NCBI GenBank assembly: GCA_022572905.1
Contig: JACZUZ010000056.1
Coordinates: 1 to 8,497, forward strand
DNA: 8,497 nt
Direction: 5' to 3'
Source of the DNA: Candidatus Zixiibacteriota bacterium
Lineage (GTDB): Bacteria; Zixibacteria; MSB-5A5; GN15; JACZUZ01
The notes under the pieces were generated by a model, which saw only the letters and a program-made list of their open reading frames with translations, did no database searches and had not been told where the DNA came from. Shown in pieces: positions 1 to 6,752 of the stretch. The translations under genes and the position numbers were made by a program. Within the stretch, counting starts at the first letter, position 1; every line of letters begins with the position of its first letter.

Positions 1-530
1 CTATGCAACAGGCAATCGCCGGGGTTCACAGAGTTCTGGGCGCAAAACATTCCTATGACCCAACAGACAAACAGGCTCTGTCGATCTGGGACACAACCCA
101 AGGATCAGAATTCTGGAATATGTTCTTTATTGCTTTTCGGGCGTTCCTTGTGATCATCGGCTGTTTTACGCTTATCACCGGGGGAATTGGAGTGGCTAAT
201 ATTATGCATGTTGTTGTGCAGGAAAGAACCAAGGAAATCGGAATCAAGATAGCTCTTGGCGCTCACAAGAAAATGATTCTCGCTCAGTTTCTGGTAGAGG
301 GAATGCTTCTTACCGCAATAGGAGGAGCGGCTGGGTTTATCACGGCTTTTGGTGTAATCGCAATAATGCCGCTTTTTAATCTTAAAGAATATATTGGAAC
401 ACCAAGCGTTGACGCTCTGGGAATTATTATATCAGCGACCGTGCTGGGAATTGTCGGAATTACGTCAGGCTTCTTCCCAGCAAGACGCGCATCCAATATG
501 CAACCCGTGCTGGCTATAAAGCTTTTCTAA
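1..530 (+). CDS. ABC transporter permease, MacB/FtsX family (3' part only)
   Basis: C-terminal 175 or so residues of an integral-membrane permease whose start lies upstream of the window; the reading frame enters at base 3. The visible part holds the end of the periplasmic domain and three of the usual four membrane helices (about residues 40-70, 92-123 and 138-158 of the visible part). Between the first two helices is the conserved cytoplasmic coupling segment VQERTKEIGIKIALGA, the hallmark of FtsX-like permeases that contact the ATPase. It ends in the family-typical FPARRAS...P segment. Family members (MacB, LolC/E) do not pump by alternating access; they transmit ATPase motion to the periplasm to expel or extract substrates such as lipoproteins, peptides or macrolides. 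The next permease begins 43 bases downstream and resembles it closely, so the two probably pair as a heterodimer. The substrate cannot be told from sequence. Confidence 0.93.
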   Translation, partial: MQQAIAGVHRVLGAKHSYDPTDKQALSIWDTTQGSEFWNMFFIAFRAFLVIIGCFTLITGGIGVANIMHVVVQERTKEIGIKIALGAHKKMILAQFLVEGMLLTAIGGAAGFITAFGVIAIMPLFNLKEYIGTPSVDALGIIISATVLGIVGITSGFFPARRASNMQPVLAIKLF

Positions 531-573
531 AGGGTCTCTTCCGAAAGACATTTCTAACTAGCGTGAAAATATA

Positions 574-1830
574 ATGAGAAAACTCTCAATACTCTGGAAT
601 GTATTTGTTCGCGATTTCCGCAAGCAAGCCGGCAGAATGACTCTAACCATTATCGGCCTTGTCTGGGGAACTATTTCTATTATGCTCTTGCTTTCTTTTG
701 GAGAGGGGATGCATCACCAGATGATGATTAATAATAAAGGTATGGGTGAGAATATGGCCATTGTCTGGGGCGGTCGAACGAACAAGTCCTACAAGGGATT
801 ACCCAGCGGACGGAGGATTTGGTTTCACCCCGGGGATATAGAGTATTTTGGGAAGAAGCTCCCGGAATTGAGAGTTGTCACCGGCGAATACATGCGCTGG
901 GGACAAAAGTTGAACTACGGTGACACTTACCTAAACAAAATGATAAACGGATTGTATCCTGTTTACGAAGAACTTCGCGCACACTTTCCTCAGGAGGGGG
1001 GAAGATTCATAAACGACCTTGATATGAAACTCAAGCGCCGCGTGATCTTTCTGGGAGATAAAGTCGCTGAGGAATTAATGCCCGATATCAAAAACCCGGT
1101 TGGAGAACTAGTGAATATCAACGGAATGCCCTTCACGGTAATTGGAGTTCAGGAACCCAAACAGCAGATGAATAGCTATGGCCCCCAGGACGCCAATAAG
1201 GTTTCAATTCCGGCCACAACATATCAACTCATGTGGAATGAGCCGTATCTTGATAACATTCTCTGGGCTCCTTACGATAAAGATATTGATCAAATGGATG
1301 AGTTCATAGAAAGATTTAATGAAGTAGCCGCCGCCAAGTATAAGTACGATCCCGACGACAAGGTACTCGGTACCTGGAATGTTGTCGAAGGCCAGAAAAT
1401 TATGAATAACATCCTGATAGGAATGAAATGGTTTCTGGGATTTGTCGGTTTTATGACTCTGGCTATTGCTGGTGTCGGAGTGGCCAATATCATGTATGTT
1501 TCCGTAAAAGAGCGCACCCGTGAAATTGGAATCAAGATGGCAATGGGCGCCAGGCGGTCTTTGGTGTTGTGGCAGTTTGTCTGCGAGGCTCTGTTTATAA
1601 CATTCACCGGCGGCGCTATAGGTATATTGCTCATCTATTGCTTGACGGAGACGCTTAAGATTCTGCCAATAGATAACGATGTTCTCAATATGATGGGTTA
1701 TCCGACAGTTTCGTTTATTGACGGAAGCATAATTATTGTGATTCTGGGAATAATAGGACTCCTATCAGGATATTTCCCGGCGCGCAAGGCCGCGTCGGTT
1801 ACGCCCGTAGAGTCACTGCGATACGAATAG
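574..1830 (+). CDS. ABC transporter permease, MacB/FtsX family
   Basis: Complete 418-residue permease. Order of parts: short basic cytoplasmic N-terminus, membrane helix 1 at about 22-44, a large periplasmic MacB-type core domain at about 45-278, then helices at about 281-309, 331-357 and 384-401. The coupling segment VKERTREIGIKMAMGA lies at about 311-326, and the FPARKAAS...PVESLRYE ending is typical of the family. There is no fused nucleotide-binding domain, unlike E. coli MacB; the ATPase is the next gene, 36 bases downstream. Together with the preceding permease and that ATPase it should form an inner-membrane exporter, usually served by a periplasmic adaptor encoded nearby (not in this window). 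The ATG at 574 has no obvious SD, but the N-terminus begins just before helix 1 as in homologues, so the start is likely right. Substrate unknown. Confidence 0.95.
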   Translation: MRKLSILWNVFVRDFRKQAGRMTLTIIGLVWGTISIMLLLSFGEGMHHQMMINNKGMGENMAIVWGGRTNKSYKGLPSGRRIWFHPGDIEYFGKKLPELRVVTGEYMRWGQKLNYGDTYLNKMINGLYPVYEELRAHFPQEGGRFINDLDMKLKRRVIFLGDKVAEELMPDIKNPVGELVNINGMPFTVIGVQEPKQQMNSYGPQDANKVSIPATTYQLMWNEPYLDNILWAPYDKDIDQMDEFIERFNEVAAAKYKYDPDDKVLGTWNVVEGQKIMNNILIGMKWFLGFVGFMTLAIAGVGVANIMYVSVKERTREIGIKMAMGARRSLVLWQFVCEALFITFTGGAIGILLIYCLTETLKILPIDNDVLNMMGYPTVSFIDGSIIIVILGIIGLLSGYFPARKAASVTPVESLRYE

Positions 1831-1857
1831 AAATTTGTAACCTGGGGAATAGCGATT

Positions 1858-1861
1858 GAGG
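1858..1861 (+). promoter_or_regulatory. Ribosome binding site of the ABC ATPase gene
   Basis: GAGG five bases before the ATG at 1867. It supports this start and fits translation from the permease transcript, as the gap between the genes is only 36 bases and shows no terminator. Confidence 0.55.
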
Positions 1862-1866
1862 CGAAA

Positions 1867-2547
1867 ATGATCAAACTACAGAATATCTCAAAACAATATA
1901 TAACAGGCTCAGTTAAATTCGACGCCTTGCTTGAGATCAATCTGGAAATAAAAGAGCGTGATTTCTGCGCGGTAGTGGGACCATCGGGATCGGGCAAGTC
2001 CACGCTCATGAATATCATAGGATGTCTTGATATTCCTACCGGGGGAGAATATTATCTGGATAACAAACCTGTCTCCAGCCTGAGCGCCGACGAACTGGCT
2101 GATATTCGCAATCGCAAAATTGGGTTTGTATTTCAAGCCTTTAACCTGCTCCCCTACGCGACCGCCGAAGAAAATATTGAAGTGCCGCTCCTTTTTGCGG
2201 GACACTCGCGCAAAAAACGTCTTGAACGCGTGAAATATCTGCTCGAAAAAGTTGGCCTGCAGGATAAAGCGCTGAACAAGCCCACCGAAATGTCGGGAGG
2301 CGAAATGCAAAGAGTGGCCATTGCCCGCGCGCTGGCTAATGATCCGCCTCTTATACTGGCCGATGAGCCCACCGGTAATCTCGATTCAAAAACCGGTGAA
2401 TCAATTGTGAGGCTCTTCCATGAACTGAGCGCCGAAGGCCGGACTCTCCTGGTCATTACTCACGACCCCAACATAGCCAGTCAAATGCCACGAATAATTC
2501 ACATGCAGGACGGCCGCATCGTGAATAGTCATGCCCATGCCGCTTGA
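1867..2547 (+). CDS. ABC transporter ATP-binding protein, LolD/MacB type
   Basis: Complete 226-residue cytoplasmic ATPase that powers the exporter formed with the two preceding permeases. Visible motifs in order: Walker A GPSGSGKS (38-45), Q-loop glutamine 90 in [13 protein letters not shown] signature MSGGE (142-146, in place of LSGGQ), Walker B LILADE (162-167) with catalytic Glu167, D-loop NLDS (171-174) and switch His199 in ITHD. Length and the FNLLP...ENIEVPLL segment are typical of the MacB/LolD/FtsE branch. All catalytic residues are present, so the protein should be active. The three-gene order permease, permease, ATPase suggests a LolCDE-like stoichiometry: one copy of each permease and an ATPase dimer. 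The C-terminus ends in a short His/Ala tail of no evident role. Confidence 0.97.
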   Translation: MIKLQNISKQYITGSVKFDALLEINLEIKERDFCAVVGPSGSGKSTLMNIIGCLDIPTGGEYYLDNKPVSSLSADELADIRNRKIGFVFQAFNLLPYATAEENIEVPLLFAGHSRKKRLERVKYLLEKVGLQDKALNKPTEMSGGEMQRVAIARALANDPPLILADEPTGNLDSKTGESIVRLFHELSAEGRTLLVITHDPNIASQMPRIIHMQDGRIVNSHAHAA

Positions 2548-2568
2548 ATTTTATTTCCCAAAAAATCT

Positions 2569-2593
2569 TGATAAAATACCCAAATATTTTGGG
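2569..2593 (+). promoter_or_regulatory. Candidate extended -10 promoter with an overlapping palindrome
   Basis: TGA-TAAAAT at 2569-2577 matches an extended -10 element, without a good -35 at the proper distance. Immediately downstream, where transcription would begin, lies CCCAAA-TAT-TTTGGG (2579-2593), a perfect 6-base inverted repeat; a further CCCAAA occurs at 2557-2562, 22 bases before the left arm. This could be a promoter and operator for the gene at 2639. It is too short and AT-rich to act as a terminator for the ABC operon. Tentative. Confidence 0.3.
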
Positions 2594-2638
2594 CGAAATG
2601 TCTTGCCAACTCACAGCGAGTTTTCGCACATTTGAGCT

Positions 2639-3757
2639 ATGCTCAACCGGCGACTCCTATATGTGGTAACTTTAGGAATTTTTTCGGTGTCTCCACTTTC
2701 GGCTAGAAATATCCCTATCCCATTTGACACCAGTTCGACAATCCGATTTGGAGGTGACAGAGATGTTCTTCCCAATGTCATTTTCGAACTGGGCCGTCAG
2801 GATTATCTGAGCGCGTTGAACCCGGACCTTTATCCAACGCGGGGCGATGTTCGCTCAGAATCTCGATGGGTGCGAAGAAACTGGAAGCCTTTGAGTCTTT
2901 TCTGGCGAATCTATGGCGATTCCGTCTTAACCAGTCTGGTAACATACTCCGGTATTCCCTGGTCGCAGGATAGAATCACTATTCATATTGTAAGATATTT
3001 TGGAGAGTGGGAATCTATCTCTCCAGCTACTATCCCGATTGGGGGGAAAAGGACCGGCGCCCAATTCGAGGCCGCTCCTTCCGGAGCCGAAATGTATCTC
3101 CACCTGATTCACGCTCTTGCCCATCAGCTACTTGCAGGAGCTTCAAAGAGAGATTTCCCCGAGCTGAAAAACCCGCTTACCAAAGCCTCGCCTTTCCATC
3201 TGGAAAGATTAGTCGAACTTTTGGCGCTCACAGTCGCGGTTGATATTTTCAAACGTGACGACTTTCTGGAAATGACGCAATCTGAATCATATGCAAATAG
3301 AAGAAAAGGCGTCAAACTCTTTTTTGATGATATGTGGGGTATTTGGATACTCTCGGAGCGGGCCCCTTTAATCAGCTATCTACGCGATGAACCTCGTCGG
3401 GGGCAGATGGTTTTTCGCGCGGATTCCGCCTTGGCGGCGCTATCGCACAAGCAAAAATCAGAATTCGCTGTGCGCCAAAGGAAACTACCCCACGGCGGTC
3501 AGATGGGTTTGGCATTGGAGCCGGTTAGCTCAGGATTGCGAGTGACTGCGGCCGATCCCGAAAGATTAGCTTTCGCTTATGGCATATTCGAGGATGATAT
3601 TCTGCGATCGGTTAATGGAAAACCCGCGCGCGATTTACGGGAGTTCTATCGAGAGTTCCTGAACTCATATGAATCGACAGGCGCTAACTTGAAGATAAGA
3701 CGGGGATCTGATGAATTTATTATTCAGATCAAATTAGCGCCGATGAGTAAATTCTAG
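2639..3757 (+). CDS. Exported PDZ-domain protein with a degenerate zincin-like region
   Basis: 372 residues, no family recognised by name. Residues 1-22 look like a Sec signal peptide (Arg-Arg, hydrophobic stretch, then PLSAR), so the protein is probably periplasmic. Residues 115-205 resemble a gluzincin metallopeptidase: MYLHLIHALAHQLL puts His158 and His162 in the spacing of HEXXH, with Ala159 where the catalytic Glu belongs. The helix ERLVELLALTVAVDIF follows, with Glu189 and Glu193 as possible third ligands. Residues about 285-366 form a PDZ domain (GLALE...DDILRSVNGKPARDLREFYREF...LKIRRG). PDZ domains bind C-terminal or extended peptides, so a peptide-binding, possibly non-catalytic role is likely. 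The gene lies 91 bases after the ABC ATPase, and its start lacks a strong SD. The PDZ call is fairly firm; the pseudo-peptidase reading is inference. Confidence 0.85.
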   Translation: MLNRRLLYVVTLGIFSVSPLSARNIPIPFDTSSTIRFGGDRDVLPNVIFELGRQDYLSALNPDLYPTRGDVRSESRWVRRNWKPLSLFWRIYGDSVLTSLVTYSGIPWSQDRITIHIVRYFGEWESISPATIPIGGKRTGAQFEAAPSGAEMYLHLIHALAHQLLAGASKRDFPELKNPLTKASPFHLERLVELLALTVAVDIFKRDDFLEMTQSESYANRRKGVKLFFDDMWGIWILSERAPLISYLRDEPRRGQMVFRADSALAALSHKQKSEFAVRQRKLPHGGQMGLALEPVSSGLRVTAADPERLAFAYGIFEDDILRSVNGKPARDLREFYREFLNSYESTGANLKIRRGSDEFIIQIKLAPMSKF

Positions 3758-3808
3758 ATCGAGAGCGCAACACATATCGCGCACGTGGATAAAATTATCC
3801 TGCAATAG

Positions 3809-3843
3809 AAAAAGCGGCTCGTACATTTCTGTGCGAGCCGCTT
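3809..3843 (-). terminator. Intrinsic terminator of the histone-like gene
   Basis: Inverted repeat with arms 3812-3824 and 3831-3843, 13 pairs including one G-T wobble, and a 6-base loop. Read on the minus strand the stem is GC-rich (core GCGGCTCG) and runs into five T residues. It lies about 50 bases past the stop of the minus-strand gene at 3894. On the plus strand the stem is followed by AT-rich sequence without a T run, so stopping the convergent gene that ends at 3757 would be less efficient. Confidence 0.88.
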
Positions 3844-3893
3844 AAATTAATTTCGAGAATTTTTCTATTTATAGAAAATGTCTCAAGTATCGC

Positions 3894-4295
3894 TTACCAG
3901 CGACGGCTAGCGCGACGGGTGGTAGTCTTGCGACCACGGCTTCCGCCCCAGCTCTTCGCGCCACCGCGACGCCCGGCGCCAGCGGGTTTGGCCCAACGAC
4001 CGCGCTTCACGCCTTTGGCGAATCCACCGGTACCGGCGGATTTGGCGACTATGGACAAGAAGTTAGCGTTCTTCCTCAAGCTCAAAGCGCCCGCTTTGGC
4101 GCGAACTGAAGCGACCGAACGGCCAAGAGACTTGGCGATAACTTCGTTGGTTGTGTTACGATAATGTTTTCTAAGCAGTGATACTTCGCCGGCAGACCAA
4201 ACTTTGACGCGACCGTGATTGGTAGCTTTGCGAGCGGTTGTGGTGGTGCGTCTACCTGAAGTGGTGCGACGACGAGTGGTTTTGCGATAAGCCAT
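3894..4295 (-). CDS. Histone-like basic DNA-binding protein with a Myb/SANT-like core
   Basis: 133 residues, 36 of them Lys or Arg against only two Glu and no Asp, so very strongly positive. Three parts: a Thr/Arg-rich basic tail (1-30), a compact helix-turn-helix (about 31-75), and a Gly/Ala/Lys/Arg tail (about 83-133). The core has Trp33, Glu37, Leu40-Leu41, Tyr45, then IAKSLGRS (53-60) and SVRAKA (63-68). This is the pattern of bacterial Myb/SANT-like and GcrA-like domains, where the last helix reads DNA. Disordered basic tails resemble histone H1-like nucleoid proteins. A role in compacting or organising DNA is inferred; site specificity through the core is possible. The gene is alone, with its own SD and terminator. 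I do not recognise a named family for the full architecture. It could instead be a transcription factor with unusual tails. Confidence 0.85.
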   Translation of the reverse strand: MAYRKTTRRRTTSGRRTTTTARKATNHGRVKVWSAGEVSLLRKHYRNTTNEVIAKSLGRSVASVRAKAGALSLRKNANFLSIVAKSAGTGGFAKGVKRGRWAKPAGAGRRGGAKSWGGSRGRKTTTRRASRRW

Positions 4296-4918
4296 TAGAG
4301 GCTCCTTTCACACTACTGGTTAAATCCGGAATCGCGCTAAAAGAAAAACTCAAAATCCCTTTGACATCTCCTCTAGTTCGACTCCTCCTCTACTTATTAC
4401 TTCTTCTTTTTTTCTTTCCCTAATTCACTTACCAGCGTCTTAAGTCACCAAGGCCGGGAAGCGAATGAATCCCCTTTCGCTATTCTTCGGTTAGCTTTAT
4501 CGCAATTGCCTCAAAGTCAAAAAAAACAGACCAAGCGGGCGGAAAAGCCAAAGCGTGAGGATTCATAGACTTATATCGGCCAATGGAGACTATTTCTTTC
4601 GTAGATTGGATAATTACTGAACATGTCTGGAGTTGCTCAGTAAGATGTTGAAATACAATAGCTTACATATCAATAAAGCTGGTCTTTGCAGCTAACGGGA
4701 CGGAGGAGGGCCGAAGATTAATGATTTCTGAGAAAGGGGCAAGAATATTTTGGATTTGGCCGAATTGTACAGGCTTCAATTAAGCTCGTTCATGAAGAGC
4801 AGTAAGAGAAAAATAAGAGACTTGAGTCACATTTCGAATGCGTTCGAATTCGATCAACGTTAATTTCGGTGTGAATCTTAATTTGTAATGTGTCTGAAAT
4901 AGTGTCGTAGCGTGGAGC
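4296..4918. other. 623-base stretch without a convincing gene
   Basis: It holds the SD and leader of the minus-strand histone-like gene on its left side, including a pyrimidine-rich tract on the plus strand at about 4366-4420. The rest, about 4430-4918, is mostly AT-rich. I found no RNA gene. Two small signals stand out: a 20-codon plus-strand frame at 4721-4783 (ATG to TAA) preceded by GGAGGAGGG at 4702-4710, and an inverted repeat TTCGAA-N4-TTCGAA at 4833-4848 downstream of the arginine deiminase stop. A minus-strand frame open over about 4479-4665 lacks an SD and a proper start. None of these is strong enough to call a gene, and no clear intrinsic terminator for the deiminase gene is visible. 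Confidence 0.6.
4302..4308 (-). promoter_or_regulatory. Strong ribosome binding site of the histone-like gene
   Basis: The minus strand reads AAAGGAG six bases before the ATG at 4295, the strongest SD in the window. It fixes the start and suggests heavy translation, as expected for an abundant nucleoid protein. The leader farther upstream (about 4366-4420) is almost all purine on the mRNA strand. Confidence 0.85.
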
Positions 4919-6187
4919 CTAGAGTCGCTCAACAGGAAGAGTCATGCATCTGGCGCCGCCTCTGCCGCGTGAAAGCTCAGCGCCATTCAATGTTACCAGT
5001 GTGCGGTTAACACTTTCAGGATCGCCGCTGATAAATTCATCAGACGTGACAATCGAAAATTCGGCTTCCCGAAATCCGCGAATCGTTTCAGTGTTGCGCT
5101 CATAAATAAAGGCAACAGTCGGTTTGACCGCAAAAAGATTGGCCCCGTCAGTCCACTGCTCGCGAGTTTGAAAAAGAGGAGCCTCGCCGCCGCAACGTAT
5201 TCGGGTTGGGAAATCATAGCCCAATTCTCCAAGAGTGGAAAAAAGACCGTCTGGATTTTCAGAAGAGGATTTTTTTGACTCTCCCCGGACATTTTCATAA
5301 ATCATCGTTACGCACGGTGAAGATCCATTTGTTTTTTCAAATAGCGGCGGATAATAGACAATCTCCTCCGGTCCGATTACTGTGAACACAGTATCCAGAT
5401 GCATTGTCGAGCGTTCCTTGGGAAGCTTCACCACAACGATTCGCTGAGCGAAGTTTTCGCGAAACATCCTCCGGGCCAACTCCTCAATCGCGGATTCGCT
5501 TGTGCGCTGACCGCAACCAATAACGATCGTATCCTTATCCAGAACCATTAGATCTCCGCCCTCCAAACTCATTGGCCCCGATAATTTGTCGCAATTCTTC
5601 TTCGACTCCGATTCGCCGAGAATGTCTACTATATTCAAATTTTTGAAAGTTGGATGATATCCAAAAACAAATCTGGCCAGAATCCCCTCTCTTCGGCGGA
5701 CAGCTTTGGCCGGATGAGAAACTACGACACAGTCTGCGAAAACCGCCGCAATATCCCTTGTGAACAGAATATTGGGAATTGGCTTAAACAAAATTTTGGC
5801 TGGTTGATGCGGCAATATCAGTTCACCGCTAACCAGAGTCTGTGACAGTCGGCTGGAGTCGATATTTTCAGATTGCAATAGGGCTTCGTTATTGGGGTTC
5901 AATCCCTCAAGTCGGACCACCTTATCAATAAGCTCGGAGCGGATGTCGACGATTTCAAGGACATCAGTCAGTAGATCACAGAATTCCAGAGCGCTGTCCT
6001 TTCCTGCGACATGGCGCAGGCAGTCCACAAATTGCTTATGCTCCTCTTCGGCTCGTGTGCGAAAAAGTATATCCTCTACCAGATAATTCTCGGCGATATC
6101 ATCCTCGACAGGTATCAAATCCCACTCACGCCCGGGAGAGTGGATAATCACTTTTTGCAATCGGTCATATTCGGAACGGAGTGACAT
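4919..6187 (-). CDS. arcA: Arginine deiminase
   Basis: Hydrolyses L-arginine to citrulline and ammonia in the cytoplasm, the first step of the arginine deiminase pathway. The 422 residues cover the full family length. Motifs of the guanidino-modifying fold appear in order: PGREWDLI near residue 18, PNILFTRD (138-145), LEGGD (208-212) with Glu209 and Asp212, GCGQRTS (224-230) with Arg228, MHLDTVFT (262-269) with catalytic His263, WTDGANLFAVKP (345-356), and GRGGARCM (408-415) with nucleophile Cys414. All expected catalytic residues are present, so it should be active. No ornithine carbamoyltransferase (arcB), carbamate kinase (arcC) or antiporter (arcD) lies in the window; on this strand it appears to be a single-gene unit. 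The ATG at 6187 has only a weak SD, but homologues start near this point. The role (ATP gain, acid resistance or nitrogen release) cannot be told here. Confidence 0.96.
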   Translation of the reverse strand: MSLRSEYDRLQKVIIHSPGREWDLIPVEDDIAENYLVEDILFRTRAEEEHKQFVDCLRHVAGKDSALEFCDLLTDVLEIVDIRSELIDKVVRLEGLNPNNEALLQSENIDSSRLSQTLVSGELILPHQPAKILFKPIPNILFTRDIAAVFADCVVVSHPAKAVRRREGILARFVFGYHPTFKNLNIVDILGESESKKNCDKLSGPMSLEGGDLMVLDKDTIVIGCGQRTSESAIEELARRMFRENFAQRIVVVKLPKERSTMHLDTVFTVIGPEEIVYYPPLFEKTNGSSPCVTMIYENVRGESKKSSSENPDGLFSTLGELGYDFPTRIRCGGEAPLFQTREQWTDGANLFAVKPTVAFIYERNTETIRGFREAEFSIVTSDEFISGDPESVNRTLVTLNGAELSRGRGGARCMTLPVERL

Positions 6188-6201
6188 ATTTGAACTTCGA
6201 C

Positions 6202-6231
6202 TTATTAGTAAATTATTTCTTGATGTCTCAA
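6202..6231 (-). promoter_or_regulatory. Candidate promoter of the arginine deiminase gene
   Basis: On the minus strand TTGAGA (6226-6231) is followed after 18 bases by TAATAA (6202-6207), 14 bases before the ATG. The -35 lies within an imperfect dyad, CTCA (6227-6230) paired with TGAG (6237-6240 and again 6243-6246), which could be an operator. No recognisable ArgR box is present. Tentative. Confidence 0.35.
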
Positions 6232-6361
6232 ATTCCTGAGAATGAGTCCGAACTCAAAAACCCAAGTCAGGTGAAAATATAGTCTTTCTCATCAGAATGA
6301 AACCCCGCGCCCTCTGGTCGATCCGCCGCAAGTAATTGATAATGAAAGAAAATTCCCCCGG

Positions 6362-6390
6362 TTGCAGCTAATATCAGTATACCATAGATT
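6362..6390 (+). promoter_or_regulatory. Candidate promoter of the VOC gene
   Basis: TTGCAG (6362-6367), a 17-base spacer, and TAGATT (6385-6390). The -10 ends only 8 bases before the ATG at 6399, so transcription would begin at or next to the start codon. That agrees with the absence of an SD and suggests a leaderless mRNA. Tentative. Confidence 0.35.
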
Positions 6391-6398
6391 GAATCGAC

Positions 6399-6752
6399 AT
6401 GAAGCCCTCGCTCAATCATATAGCCATAACCACCAGTGACTTAGTTTCTGCTAAGGCCTTCTGGGAAACTGTTTTCCAGGCCGAGAAATTAGAGCGCCCT
6501 TCCTCCGGAATTAGCTCAGAAGGGGTGTGGTACAAATTGGGTGATTTGGAGCTGCATATTCTTGTACGTGAAAAGCCCGGAAACAAGACCGACCAGCATT
6601 TCGCTCTCGAAGTCGATGATTTGGATGAATTGAAGCGGCGGGCCAGGGGAATGGGGGCGATGGTCGAGACGAGGGAGTCTTTACCCGAATTTACTCGAAG
6701 AGTCTATCTATATGATCCGGATGACAATCGAGTTGAATTACTTCAAAAATAA
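6399..6752 (+). CDS. VOC superfamily (glyoxalase-fold) protein
   Basis: 117 residues, a single vicinal-oxygen-chelate domain made of two beta-alpha-beta-beta-beta units. The first unit starts LNHIAITTSDLVSAKAFWE with His7. The second starts HFALEVDDLDELKRR with His67 and ends VYLYDPDDNRVELLQ with Glu113. His7, His67 and Glu113 sit where VOC enzymes bind their divalent metal, and His53 in LELHIL may add a fourth ligand. Proteins this size act as dimers; the family covers lactoylglutathione lyase, extradiol dioxygenases, fosfomycin thiol transferases and methylmalonyl-CoA epimerase. The ligand spacing is close to that of FosB/FosX, but the FosA-type ending DPDGHKLELH is not matched, so I assign no substrate. 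It is transcribed divergently from arginine deiminase across 211 bases, with no obvious functional link. Confidence 0.88.
   Translation: MKPSLNHIAITTSDLVSAKAFWETVFQAEKLERPSSGISSEGVWYKLGDLELHILVREKPGNKTDQHFALEVDDLDELKRRARGMGAMVETRESLPEFTRRVYLYDPDDNRVELLQK

Noticed and set aside
3919..4164. Plus-strand frame over the histone-like gene, Pro/Arg-rich
   Set aside because: It is the antisense shadow of a Lys/Arg/Ala/Gly-rich gene that has a strong SD and terminator.
4429..4443. Minus-strand sequence ending CGCTGGTAAG, identical to the 3' end of the histone-like gene (RRW then stop), as if a second decayed copy lay upstream
   Set aside because: Identity covers only about ten bases plus a few neighbours; the frame before it has a stop and no basic, histone-like residues, so chance is likely.
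4479..4665. Minus-strand frame open for about 60 codons
   Set aside because: The first ATG gives only 28 codons, no SD precedes it, and the composition does not suggest a known protein.
4835..4846. CGAAT-GC-GTTCG resembling a Gram-positive LexA (SOS) box
   Set aside because: The spacer is two bases instead of four and one core base differs; it is also not at a promoter.
6399..6752. Fosfomycin resistance protein (FosB/FosX-like)
   Set aside because: Metal-ligand spacing is similar, but the diagnostic C-terminal motif of Fos enzymes is missing; it is a generic VOC protein.
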